Notes under the pieces: model-generated
Told to the model about the DNA's origin: nothing
The model's input: the letters and a program-made list of their open reading frames with translations, nothing else
Database searches by the model: none
Made by a program: the position numbers and the translations under genes
Shown: in pieces, positions 26,802 through 34,913 of the stretch
How the letters are laid out: each line of letters begins with the position of its first letter
Position numbering within the stretch: position 1 is the stretch's first letter
DNA from: Nitrosopumilus ureiphilus
Lineage (GTDB): Archaea > Thermoproteota > Nitrososphaeria > Nitrososphaerales > Nitrosopumilaceae
Length of the DNA: 64,000 nt
Assembly (NCBI RefSeq): GCF_013407185.1
Contig: NZ_CP026995.1
Span: 1,695,913-1,759,912 of the forward strand
Direction of reading: 5' to 3'

Positions 26802-28115
26802 TTGAAAGATTCAAAAAGAGATTCCAATGCGTTTACTCTTTACAATGATTTTTTGCTAAAATCATTTGACTTTCAAATGCAGTATGGTAAGACACTTTTT
26901 CATTCTTGGTCCAAAGCTTTAGAATCTGTTTCCAAGTTAGATGATCCAACTGGCAAAAAGATTCAAGATGAAATTAGAAGTTCTTTTGATACTGAGATAA
27001 GAAGCAGTTTGAAAAAACCTGATTTTTCAAAAACCCTATCAAATTTTATTAATTCATACACCGAATTTGCATCATCTATACATCATGACAAATTGTTTAG
27101 GCAACTTGAAAGCACAATCAACAATTATGATACTTTGATAGAGCCTATTCGAGATGCTGTTAATCGAACACAATCGGAGGTAATTCCAATGAAGGGAAAA
27201 TTTGAGGTTCATCACTATAAGACAAATTCACCACAAAAATTCAAAACACCAATTTTGGTTGTAGGTTCTCTGATTAACAGACATTACATTTTGGATCTAC
27301 TTCCAGAAACAAGCATAATTAGATATTTTCAGCAATTGGGATTTGATGTGTATGCCACAGACTGGAAGATGCCTACAATCAAGGATGAAAACATGTCACT
27401 TGCAAGCTATGCCCATGACTATCTTGAAAATGCAGTGGATAGAGTAGAAGAAATTACAGGTTCTAGAAATGTGATTCTGTTTGGGTATTGTTGGGGCGGA
27501 ATATTGTCTTTGATTTATTCTACATTATATCCTGATAATGTAAAGAGTCTGATTTTACACGCAACTCCTGCAGATTTTGATAAATCACCAACAGTACTTG
27601 AATCATGGATAAGAGAACTAGATGTAAAAAAGTTTGTAAATACGTTTGGAAATGTGCCTTCATCATTTCTAAATATCGCATTTTGGCTGCGTAATCCTTT
27701 AGAAGCTGTTTTAAAATATTCATTTTATTTTAGCCAGCCAAGAAGCTCAAAGGAAATTATGCAGTTTTTAGCAGTAGAATCTTGGCTTTATGACAGTGTA
27801 CCAATTATTGGAAAAGCATTTGAGCAGATCATAAATGACATCTACAAAAAAAATCTACTAATTCAAAATAAGATGATGCTTGGAGAAAATCTTGTTGATT
27901 TAAAAAAAATCACCATGCCCGTACTGAACATAGTTGGAACTAACGATGATCTGGTTTCAGCAGAGTCAAGCAGAACAATTACAGATGTAATTTCTAGCAA
28001 AGACAAACAAACTTTAGAATTTCCAACAGGACATGTCGGATTATGTATTAGTAAGACAGCTCACAAAAAGCTGTGGCCTGAAGTTGGTAGATGGCTCAAA
28101 GAGCATTCAGATTGA
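26802..28115 (+). CDS. phaC: Poly(3-hydroxyalkanoate) synthase, class III PhaC-like
   Basis: The 437-residue alpha/beta hydrolase starts at TTG. The nucleophile box is FGYCWGG with Cys230, followed by Asp383 (GTNDDLV) and His411 (PTGHVGL), the PHA synthase triad. An N-terminal helical domain of about 130 residues precedes it. Class III enzymes usually need a PhaE partner; none is adjacent. A possible phasin is encoded at 52404. The enzyme would polymerise 3-hydroxyacyl-CoA into storage granules. Confidence 0.88.
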   Translation: MKDSKRDSNAFTLYNDFLLKSFDFQMQYGKTLFHSWSKALESVSKLDDPTGKKIQDEIRSSFDTEIRSSLKKPDFSKTLSNFINSYTEFASSIHHDKLFRQLESTINNYDTLIEPIRDAVNRTQSEVIPMKGKFEVHHYKTNSPQKFKTPILVVGSLINRHYILDLLPETSIIRYFQQLGFDVYATDWKMPTIKDENMSLASYAHDYLENAVDRVEEITGSRNVILFGYCWGGILSLIYSTLYPDNVKSLILHATPADFDKSPTVLESWIRELDVKKFVNTFGNVPSSFLNIAFWLRNPLEAVLKYSFYFSQPRSSKEIMQFLAVESWLYDSVPIIGKAFEQIINDIYKKNLLIQNKMMLGENLVDLKKITMPVLNIVGTNDDLVSAESSRTITDVISSKDKQTLEFPTGHVGLCISKTAHKKLWPEVGRWLKEHSD

Positions 28116-28154
28116 CCTGTTCGTTTTTTATATGCACATCTATGATTGACTATA

Positions 28155-28649
28155 ATGATTGTGGTTGTTTGTGGATTGCCTGGAACTGGCAAAACCACTA
28201 TTGCAAAAAAACTAGCTCCAATAATTAATGCCATTGTTTTATCTACAGATAAAATTAGAAAGGAGTTAATTCCTAATCCAACTTATCAAAAAGAAGAAAG
28301 AGCATTAATTTTTGATGTAATGATTTTGCTTGCAAAATATCTCCACTCAGCTGATAAAAATTGCATTTTAGATGCAACTTTTAACAAAGAATATTCTAGA
28401 AATCAAGTAAAAAATGATCTTAAAGTTTCTGAAGACCAATTTTTTGTAGTAGAATGTATTTGTCCTGAAAAAATAATATTATCTAGACTTGAAAATAGAA
28501 AAGATGATTATTCTGATGCAGATATTTTTGTGTATCGACAAATGAAAAAAATCTATGAACCTATAACATCCAAGCATATTACCATTGATACATCTCTAGA
28601 TTCAGATTATAATGTTAAACTAATTTACAAATTCATTACTGGGAAATAA
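28155..28649 (+). CDS. P-loop kinase-like NTPase (AAA_33/zeta-toxin-like)
   Basis: About 164 residues from ATG (a TTG three codons upstream is possible). Walker A is CGLPGTGKTT at the N-terminus, followed by LSTDKIRKEL and LDATFNKEYSRNQV, the pattern of small-molecule or nucleic-acid kinases such as the AAA_33 group. The lid region is RLENRKDDYSDAD. The substrate is unknown. It follows phaC by 39 bases and could share its transcript. Confidence 0.75.
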   Translation: MIVVVCGLPGTGKTTIAKKLAPIINAIVLSTDKIRKELIPNPTYQKEERALIFDVMILLAKYLHSADKNCILDATFNKEYSRNQVKNDLKVSEDQFFVVECICPEKIILSRLENRKDDYSDADIFVYRQMKKIYEPITSKHITIDTSLDSDYNVKLIYKFITGK

Positions 28650-28726
28650 TGTAATTCTTTAGAGAAACATATTTTACAATTGTCAATTATCTTTCAACCA
28701 ATTCAAGAAAAGCCAATTCAGTATAA

Positions 28727-29116
28727 ATTGAGACAAGAAGCTGTATTACAGTAGAGTCTGCAATTGCAACAAGACAAAAGCATTTGAGAACACTACTTAC
28801 ACTATCAAGACTGTTAAACAAAAACTGGGAAGAGACAACAAAAGATGACATTGATGAATTGATTTTCAAAGTAATGGATCAGTTTGCAGATGAGAACGGT
28901 CAGGAAACACACTATTCTTATGATCACAAAAAGATTCTCAAGATTTTCTTTAGATGGTACAAGTTAGATTCAAGAGAATTCATACAGGTATGTGATCCTC
29001 CAGAGATAAAAAATGTTAGAGTGAAAAAAATCAAAGATGAATTGAATTCGGATCAAGAAATTCTGGATTCGACAAAAAATAGCATAAAGGCAATTAGAGA
29101 CATTCAACACAACTAA
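28727..29116 (+). pseudogene. Tyrosine recombinase remnant (core-binding domain only)
   Basis: The frame encodes TRQKHLRTLLTLSRLLNKNW, then DIDELIFKVMDQFADENGQE and KKILKIFFRWYKLDSREF, which match the N-terminal SAM-like core-binding domain of archaeal integrases. It stops after about 130 codons, before any catalytic R-H-R-Y residues, and begins without a clear start codon (first usable TTG is 28784). It is probably a truncated integrase and marks past insertion of a mobile element. A free-standing small DNA-binding protein is a weaker alternative. Confidence 0.6.
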
Positions 29117-29184
29117 TCTTCAAAACTTGAGAAGAATGTTTTTGCAATATTTCAAACATGAAAAATAAAAAAATAGGTTTATTG

Positions 29185-29382
29185 CTATTCAATAACAAAA
29201 GCAATTTTTACATTTGTGCGATATTCTGAAATCTTTCCATTTTCTACTTTTGCCTTGAAACCAAGTACATCTACTGCATGAATGTTTTTCAGACTCTCAC
29301 CGGCTTTGTTAATGGCTGATTCTACGGAATCTTCCCAACTTTTGGACGATGTTCCAATAAGTTCTATCAATTTTACTACCAA
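29185..29382 (-). CDS. Dodecin-like flavin-binding protein
   Basis: This 65-residue protein has the dodecin pattern: KLIELIGTSSKSWEDSVESA, then INKAGESLKNIHAVDVLGFK and a final strand (YRTNVKIAFVIE). Dodecins form hollow 12-mers that bind flavin or related cofactors. The length is typical. A ribosome-binding site (GGAGGTGATAAATT) lies just upstream of the ATG. Confidence 0.9.
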   Translation of the reverse strand: MVVKLIELIGTSSKSWEDSVESAINKAGESLKNIHAVDVLGFKAKVENGKISEYRTNVKIAFVIE

Positions 29383-30182
29383 TTTATCACCTCCATTTTC
29401 TCAAAACAAGTTAGAATCAAGTTCAATAAAGAAAAGGATGTAAAATCTCATTGTTGGTAATTGATAATAATTTGTAAACAATTCTAACATAATTGTGAAA
29501 TTTTCAATGTTTGATCCTAGTATCAGACATGAGAATTTTGATCATATGTTTATATCATTTTCACGTAAACTATTTTGGATAATAGCCAACTAGAAAGAAA
29601 ATGATTTGAGCAATCAGATCAGTGTTTGATCTTTGGGTCATTCTATGTCTGGAAGACTGTTATCTGTTCCTCAAAATATTTGTCTTTACATATGTACAAA
29701 ATTATTTTCAATAATTGCATTATTGATTCTAGGAATCAGGATCATCATTTTATAGATCATATGATAATATGGTAATACACAAAATGTCTGTTGTAAAATC
29801 AAAAAAATAGAATAAACTGCAAAAACATTGACACTTCAAAATCAAATTATACTTAAATTCCCCGGATACCCTTTCTAAAAACATACAACCATTCAATAAT
29901 AATTCAAAAACTTTTGAAGACACTAACAAACAGTTGATTGGTTTTTGGGCTTCAATAATAAAACAGACTGCAAAAGAGCCACTACAAAATAGGAAAAAGC
30001 AACACATATGCATTAAATATAAAAAAACTACCCATCACATCATGGCAAGATAGGCTCTAAAACGCAAAAAAAGTAAATAGAGTCAGAGGATGAATTTGAA
30101 TCTAAGATATTTGAATAGTGTTTTATCCATTTAGCCAAAAGATTCATTGCCATGCAATAGTTACAAAATGATGTGAATAATT
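29383..30182. other. 800-bp stretch without a recognisable gene
   Basis: I see no gene with protein-like composition on either strand. An 87-codon minus-strand frame at 29750-30013 is rich in Cys, Phe and Leu and looks like chance. A TTAAATTCCCCGGATACCC segment near 29850 is the only GC-richer patch and may be a promoter. The stretch is otherwise very AT-rich. Confidence 0.5.
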
Positions 30183-30302
30183 ATGGATGAAGTAGATGAT
30201 TTAGAAGCTCAAAAATGCCCCAAATGTAATAGATTGATGCTCAAACAAGAAATTGATGAAATTTGGTATTGTGAAAATTGTGATAAACCACACGGCAATT
30301 AA
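30183..30302 (+). CDS. Small zinc-ribbon protein
   Basis: A 39-residue protein carries CPKCNRLMLKQEIDEIWYCE and NCD, two CxxC knuckles forming one zinc ribbon, after an acidic N-terminus. Such mini-ribbons are common in this phylum, and their partners are unknown. Confidence 0.7.
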   Translation: MDEVDDLEAQKCPKCNRLMLKQEIDEIWYCENCDKPHGN

Positions 30303-30364
30303 ATTTCATTTAGTGATTAGAAGACATAATTTTTAGATTCATTTGTAAAGCATGTTTGAAAAAA

Positions 30365-31828
30365 TTATCCTTTGATTACTCCTATCGGCACAAGTTTTGC
30401 AACTTTTGTAGCCATTTTAAGATCATGCGATATGTTTGCTATTGTATCTACATCTTTGTAAACTTCCGGGGCTTCTTCTACTACACCGTAGCGTGTCATT
30501 GATTTTAATACAATACCCTTTTCTTGAATTTCTTCAAGAATCTGTTTGTAATTATATTGCTTATGGGACTGAGTTCTAGACATCAGTCTTCCAGCTCCGT
30601 GTGCAGTAGAGCCAAAACTGAGATTCAATGAATTTTTGTGTCCTAAAAGAATCCAACTTGCACTGCCCATTGAACCGGGAATGAAAATTGGCTGACCAAT
30701 TTTTTGGTATTTTTTGGGAATGTCTATACTGCCTGCAGGAAATGCTCTTGTTGCTCCTTTTCTATGAACTACAATTGATTTTTCCTTACCATCTATTTTG
30801 TGTTTTTCAACTTTTGCAATATTATGAGCCACATCATAAACAAGATTCATCTCCAAATCGGATTCAGATTGGTTCAAAATAGATTCAAAAGACTTTCTTG
30901 TGTAATGAGTAATCATCTGCCTGTTACTCCATGCAAAGTTCATCGCGGCATTCATTGCTTGCTTGTATGCAATTCCCTCTTCAGAAGTATTGGGAGCACA
31001 CGCCAATTGTCTATCAGGCAATTCTATGCCATATTTTTGATGGCTTGCTTCACAAATCTTTAGGTAGTCTGTGCACACTTGATGTCCTAGTCCTCTTGAA
31101 CCGCAATGAATCAGTATTGTGATCTGGCCGGGAAATATTCCCATGACTTTTGCAGCTTGCTCATCATGAATCTCTTGCACTCTTTGAATCTCTAAGAAAT
31201 GATTTCCAGAGCCCAAACTCCCAACTTGAGGAGCGCCTCTACTACGGGCCAACTCTGAAACCTTATCAGGGTCAGCATTTACAATATGTCCGTTTTCTTC
31301 ACAAACATCAAGATCATCTTTTGAGGCATATCCGTTTGTCTCTAACCACTTTACACCTTGTACAAGGACTTCATCTAACTGAGTTGTGTTTAATTTTACA
31401 CATCCTTCTTTAGGATTCAATCCTGATGGAATTGAATTAAAAAGATGATCAACAAGATCTACTAGTTTTGGCCTGATTTCTTTTTCAGTAAGATTAGTTC
31501 TGATCAGTCTCACCCCACAATTGATGTCATATCCTACACTTCCAGGACTAATCACACCTTCATCAATATCCATCCCTGCAACGCCTCCCACTGGAAATCC
31601 ATAACCTTGATGACCGTCAGGTAAAACTACGACTTGTTTTAGGACTCCAGGCAATGTAGAAACATTAACTGCTTGTTCTATGGTTCTATCTGAAATCATC
31701 TTTTGTAGTAAACTTTCATTTGCATAGATTACAACAGGTATCTTCATTCCATATTCTGCATCGGGTTCTATTCTGTATTCTAGATCAGATATTTTTATTG
31801 GAGTTTTCAATATTGATTGTTTTTTCAT
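30365..31828 (-). CDS. rtcB: RNA-splicing ligase RtcB
   Basis: The 487-residue protein has the RtcB metal-site sequences DGHQGYGFPVGG (His73), GYDINCGVRL (Cys104), GSLGSGNHFLE and the guanylylation region VHRKGATRAFPAG. RtcB joins 2',3'-cyclic phosphate and 5'-OH ends with GTP and Mn, sealing tRNA exons after intron removal. The tRNA-Met gene at 11574 would be one of its substrates. The length is standard for the archaeal enzyme without an intein. Confidence 0.96.
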   Translation of the reverse strand: MKKQSILKTPIKISDLEYRIEPDAEYGMKIPVVIYANESLLQKMISDRTIEQAVNVSTLPGVLKQVVVLPDGHQGYGFPVGGVAGMDIDEGVISPGSVGYDINCGVRLIRTNLTEKEIRPKLVDLVDHLFNSIPSGLNPKEGCVKLNTTQLDEVLVQGVKWLETNGYASKDDLDVCEENGHIVNADPDKVSELARSRGAPQVGSLGSGNHFLEIQRVQEIHDEQAAKVMGIFPGQITILIHCGSRGLGHQVCTDYLKICEASHQKYGIELPDRQLACAPNTSEEGIAYKQAMNAAMNFAWSNRQMITHYTRKSFESILNQSESDLEMNLVYDVAHNIAKVEKHKIDGKEKSIVVHRKGATRAFPAGSIDIPKKYQKIGQPIFIPGSMGSASWILLGHKNSLNLSFGSTAHGAGRLMSRTQSHKQYNYKQILEEIQEKGIVLKSMTRYGVVEEAPEVYKDVDTIANISHDLKMATKVAKLVPIGVIKG

Positions 31829-31892
31829 GAACTTTTATAATTTTCATCAGTTCTAGTATTGAAAAATGACTCTTGAAAGGATGATTGTCTTT

Positions 31893-32378
31893 TTATTTTA
31901 ACGAATAAGCAAAGCCACTAACAAAAGAGGGACCACGTCTTTTCTTTATCTTGATGTGTTTACCTTTTACATCGACGCTTTGAGATTTGGGTAGAAAACA
32001 TCCTATCTGTAATCCATCAACTGAGACAAGAATATCACTATCCCTTTGAGTAGTAGGACCCAAAATTCTATATAATTTGGCCTTTTCTCCGTTATACACT
32101 GTTTGCCACGTTCCAGATTTTGCAAACCATTCTTGTTCAAATTCCATAGTATCTGAAGGACCAATGTATGTTCCTGAAATCCAAGTATAGGAAGAAGTTT
32201 TGATTTTGATTTTTTTCCCCGAAACTGTTCCATCTTTGTAAAATTTAGTCACTTTATCATCGTGATAAACAGTAATGTCTCCAGGGCCTCTTATGTTAAA
32301 TGATAATGATGTATTTCCTTGGTAAATAGAAGCACATTTGTCTGCTTTTGCAGTCCATCTACCAATTTTAAGTTGCAT
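31893..32378 (-). CDS. Hypothetical beta-rich protein with internal repeat
   Basis: The 161-residue protein seems to be two related beta modules: GKKIKIKTSSYTWISGTY in the first half and GKHIKIKKRRGPSFVSGFAY at the end. There is no signal peptide and only two cysteines. No family is recognised. It lies 64 bases upstream of rtcB on the same strand, so a shared transcript is possible. Confidence 0.65.
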   Translation of the reverse strand: MQLKIGRWTAKADKCASIYQGNTSLSFNIRGPGDITVYHDDKVTKFYKDGTVSGKKIKIKTSSYTWISGTYIGPSDTMEFEQEWFAKSGTWQTVYNGEKAKLYRILGPTTQRDSDILVSVDGLQIGCFLPKSQSVDVKGKHIKIKKRRGPSFVSGFAYSLK

Positions 32379-32585
32379 AACATTTCAAATAATTTTATGA
32401 ACTTAAGCATATCTGTGATTATCAGAATAAGTTAGAGAAAAAATAGAGATTTTTCAAATCTGATTATTAGTTACAAAAAGAGTTATGACTCAAATTTTAC
32501 TTTATGAAAATGACTTACAAGTCAAAACTAAAGATAATTTATTCAATAGAAAGAGATTTGAGTTTGTGTTTTAATTTAATAAAAG

Positions 32586-33005
32586 ATGACTGTAATTACA
32601 AAATCTATTAAAATACAATCTGAAGGCGAAAATGATATCATTGATCTTACTGACAAGATTTCTGCAAAAATTAAGGAATCACAAATTTCTAGTGGAATTG
32701 TAACCGTTTTTGTAACGGGTTCTACTGGGGCGTTAACTACGATTGAATATGAACCTGGTTTGTTGAAAGACTTTCCAGATATGCTATCTAGAATTGCTCC
32801 AAATGATCTAAATTATGAACACGAACAAATGTGGCATGATGGAAACGGTCGCTCTCATGTAAAGGCATCATTAATTGGCCCCTCCCTAACAATTCCATTT
32901 AATGATGAAAATCTATTGTTGGGAACTTGGCAGCAAATTGTTTTTGTAGAACTAGATACACGAAGAAGAGAACGAAATATAATATTACAAGTTATTGGGA
33001 ATTAA
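32586..33005 (+). CDS. YjbQ family protein (UPF0047)
   Basis: The 139-residue protein has the family signatures GIVTVFVTGSTGALTTIEYE, then HVKASLIGPSLTIPF and LGTWQQIVFVELDTR. Relatives bind zinc in a trimer and have reported thiamine-phosphate synthase side activity in E. coli; the physiological role is unsettled. The first histidine of the common CxHTxA/H motif is replaced here (VTGSTGAL), a sub-group seen in archaea. Confidence 0.9.
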   Translation: MTVITKSIKIQSEGENDIIDLTDKISAKIKESQISSGIVTVFVTGSTGALTTIEYEPGLLKDFPDMLSRIAPNDLNYEHEQMWHDGNGRSHVKASLIGPSLTIPFNDENLLLGTWQQIVFVELDTRRRERNIILQVIGN

Positions 33006-33116
33006 AGTCTCCTTTCACGAAGGATTATTCTTGATGTTCGTTGGGATGAAAAGTTTGTATGCTTGATTTTTTCCTTTTTCATCATTCATTTTTTGCAGTT
33101 TCATACATCATACAAG

Positions 33117-33242
33117 ATGATGAAGTTTGAGCCCACTCATGTCAAAACTTTGGAAAAACATCATGAAATAGCAAAGAAAGAAAATTTGAGTTTGTGTTTT
33201 AATTTATTTGAGGAATGCATAATTTCCATTAAACAAGAGTAA
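33117..33242 (+). CDS. Small hypothetical protein
   Basis: A 41-residue frame from ATGATG: KFEPTHVKTLEKHHEIAKKE, then NLSLCFNLFEECIISIKQE. The DNA for LSLCFNL is repeated exactly (23 bases) at 32556-32578, just before the YjbQ gene. Composition is plausible for a helical microprotein, but evidence is weak. Confidence 0.35.
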   Translation: MMKFEPTHVKTLEKHHEIAKKENLSLCFNLFEECIISIKQE

Positions 33243-33273
33243 TTAATATCAAATTATGCCCATTATTGAAATT

Positions 33274-33423
33274 TTATATCCGCTGCTCATTTTCTCCAGA
33301 TGACAGTGTTCTAATAATTAATTCGCTCTTCTTTTTCAAGTATTCTTTCCACTTTTTTTCTATATGTAAAACAATACTGTTGCAATTTTCTTTATTATCA
33401 AAATTGATACCTTTACAAATCAT
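33274..33423 (-). CDS. Small hypothetical protein
   Basis: A 49-residue frame with an ATG start: MICKGINFDNKENCNSIVLH, then IEKKWKEYLKKKSELIIRTL and a short tail. The basic helix and two cysteines suggest a real small protein, but no relative is seen. It is divergent from the gene at 33453. Confidence 0.4.
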   Translation of the reverse strand: MICKGINFDNKENCNSIVLHIEKKWKEYLKKKSELIIRTLSSGENEQRI

Positions 33424-33452
33424 TATAATTCATCAGTCACAATAGTTTGTAA

Positions 33453-33830
33453 ATGAGAAGTATTGAAGATGTAGGTTCTGATCTGCTACACTTTCATGAA
33501 GCAATTCAATATGTTGGAATTTTTAAGAATGATGATAAAACTATTTGTAAATATTTTAAATCAAGAGAAGGAGAACTCGAAGCACAATCCGAAGATCTTG
33601 CAGATGGAGCCAAGTCAAGATTATATGCACGTCTTAGCCTCAGTCATAATTTGGGAAAACCGCGGTGTTCTTTTACACAGTATGAAAAAGCAATTCGTTT
33701 GACTTTTTATTATGGCGACTATATGATTTTAATGAAGATAAAGCCAATTGAAGATTACAATCGATTAATTAACAAAATAGGAAAAAAGCTAAAGGAGCAA
33801 GAACCTTTCATGTATGAAAAAAATGATTAA
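33453..33830 (+). CDS. Roadblock-like hypothetical protein
   Basis: The 125-residue protein follows the same strand-helix layout as 17985-18365: LLHFHEAIQYVGIFKNDD, a helical middle, EKAIRLTFYYGDYMILMKIK and a final helix (YNRLINKIGKKL). It probably belongs to the same Nitrosopumilus family. It overlaps the next universal stress protein gene by 17 bases if that gene uses its first ATG, so the two are likely co-expressed and may act together in stress sensing. Confidence 0.6.
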   Translation: MRSIEDVGSDLLHFHEAIQYVGIFKNDDKTICKYFKSREGELEAQSEDLADGAKSRLYARLSLSHNLGKPRCSFTQYEKAIRLTFYYGDYMILMKIKPIEDYNRLINKIGKKLKEQEPFMYEKND

Positions 33831-34251
33831 AACAAAAATTAAAAAAATTCTAGTTCCATTAGATGGTTCAAAAAATTCATTCAGAGGATTAGATCAAGCA
33901 ATCATTATTGCAAGAAACTGCCATGCAGTCATTACGGGAGTATATGTTACACCGCTTAATCCTCCTGCATCAGTTGAACAAAAATCATACCTCAAGAATT
34001 ATCTTTTAAAAAATGCAAACAAGTTTTTGAAAAAAGCAAAGATACGTTCAGCACAAAATGGAATTTTGTTTTATGAGAAAATCATGTATGGAGATGAAGG
34101 AACAAGAATAGTAAAATTTGCACATGATAAGAATTTTGATCTAATTATTATCGGTTCTAGGGGAATGAGATCTGTTAAAGAAATTTTTCTAGGAAGCACC
34201 TCAAATTATGTTCTACATAAATCCAAAATTCCTGTTCTAATAGTAAAATAG
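33814..34251 (+). CDS. Universal stress protein (UspA family), copy 3
   Basis: The 145-residue protein begins KKILVPLDGSKNSFRGLDQA and ends with GSRGMRSVKEIFLGSTS and VLIVK, a complete ATP-binding UspA pattern. A second ATG at 33823 would shorten the overlap with the gene upstream. It closely resembles the copy at 23526. Confidence 0.92.
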   Translation: MKKMIKTKIKKILVPLDGSKNSFRGLDQAIIIARNCHAVITGVYVTPLNPPASVEQKSYLKNYLLKNANKFLKKAKIRSAQNGILFYEKIMYGDEGTRIVKFAHDKNFDLIIIGSRGMRSVKEIFLGSTSNYVLHKSKIPVLIVK

Positions 34252-34380
34252 ATTGCATTAAAAAAGGATGAACAAAAAATGTCCTTGCAAGTGTGGATGT
34301 GAACGAAAAATATGGATCAGTACATAATACAATTTTTGTTATAATGTGTTGGTAATTCTACAATCCCAGAAATTTGATTT

Positions 34381-34566
34381 CTACATGTCACTCAGGGATT
34401 GAACATGACTCTTGCTGTTTTCAAATGCCTTTTGCAGTCTTTGTTCAAGGTCTGCTTTTTTCTGTATATCTATTATCCATTGTTCTAGCTGTGCTTTGAT
34501 GATTTTTTCATCCCATGATAGATTATTTTGTATTTCCTTTGAATAATTATTTAAATTAGTCGCCAT
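34381..34566 (-). CDS. Small helical protein
   Basis: A 61-residue protein: SKEIQNNLSWDEKIIKAQLE, QWIIDIQKKADLEQRLQKAF, and a polar tail. It is almost entirely helical and could form a coiled coil. It is divergent from a ribbon-helix-helix gene 55 bases away, so the two could share a control region. Function unknown. Confidence 0.6.
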   Translation of the reverse strand: MATNLNNYSKEIQNNLSWDEKIIKAQLEQWIIDIQKKADLEQRLQKAFENSKSHVQSLSDM

Positions 34567-34621
34567 CAGTAAGAATCATTCGTACCCCTTCTTAATAGGT
34601 CTTACTGAATATCTCTGAATC

Positions 34622-34765
34622 GTGAAGAAGCAAAAACTCAGTATTGCAATAGATCAAGATCTTCTTGATTGGATTGAAGCCCAGATAAAGACTTCCAGAT
34701 TTGCAAATTATTCTCATGCCATACAATATTCGGTTAGACAATTAAAAGAAAGTGAAGAAGAGTGA
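34622..34765 (+). CDS. Ribbon-helix-helix DNA-binding protein
   Basis: A 47-residue GTG-started frame reads KKQKLSIAIDQDLLDWIEAQ, IKTSRFANYSHAIQYSVRQL, KESEEE. The order strand (LSIAID), helix (DLLDWIEAQI), then NYSHAIQYSVRQL is the CopG/MetJ-type ribbon-helix-helix. It would bind DNA as a dimer. The partner gene may be the divergent small helical protein; no toxin is recognised. Confidence 0.75.
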   Translation: MKKQKLSIAIDQDLLDWIEAQIKTSRFANYSHAIQYSVRQLKESEEE

Positions 34766-34808
34766 CGGTTCAAATCTCAACAGGTTTGAACATATGTAAA
34801 GTAGTGAA

Positions 34809-34901
34809 TCAATGTTCAGAATTCCATTTTTCATCCAAAGCTTTTTGGTAAACAGGATCACTGCAAATACATTTTGGGTTTTTAGAGCTGTCGTAATGCA
34901 T
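34809..34901 (-). CDS. Very small hypothetical protein
   Basis: A 30-residue frame, MHYDSSKNPKCICSDPVYQK then ALDEKWNSEH, lies just downstream of the beta-propeller gene on the same strand. It has two cysteines in CIC. It may be a coupled microprotein. Support is limited to position and composition. Confidence 0.35.
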   Translation of the reverse strand: MHYDSSKNPKCICSDPVYQKALDEKWNSEH

Positions 34902-34913
34902 GATGAATTGGTT

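Noticed and set aside
29750-30013. An 87-codon frame in the gene-poor 29.4-30.2 kb stretch
   Set aside because: It is dominated by Cys, Phe and Leu without a domain pattern and has no ribosome-binding site.
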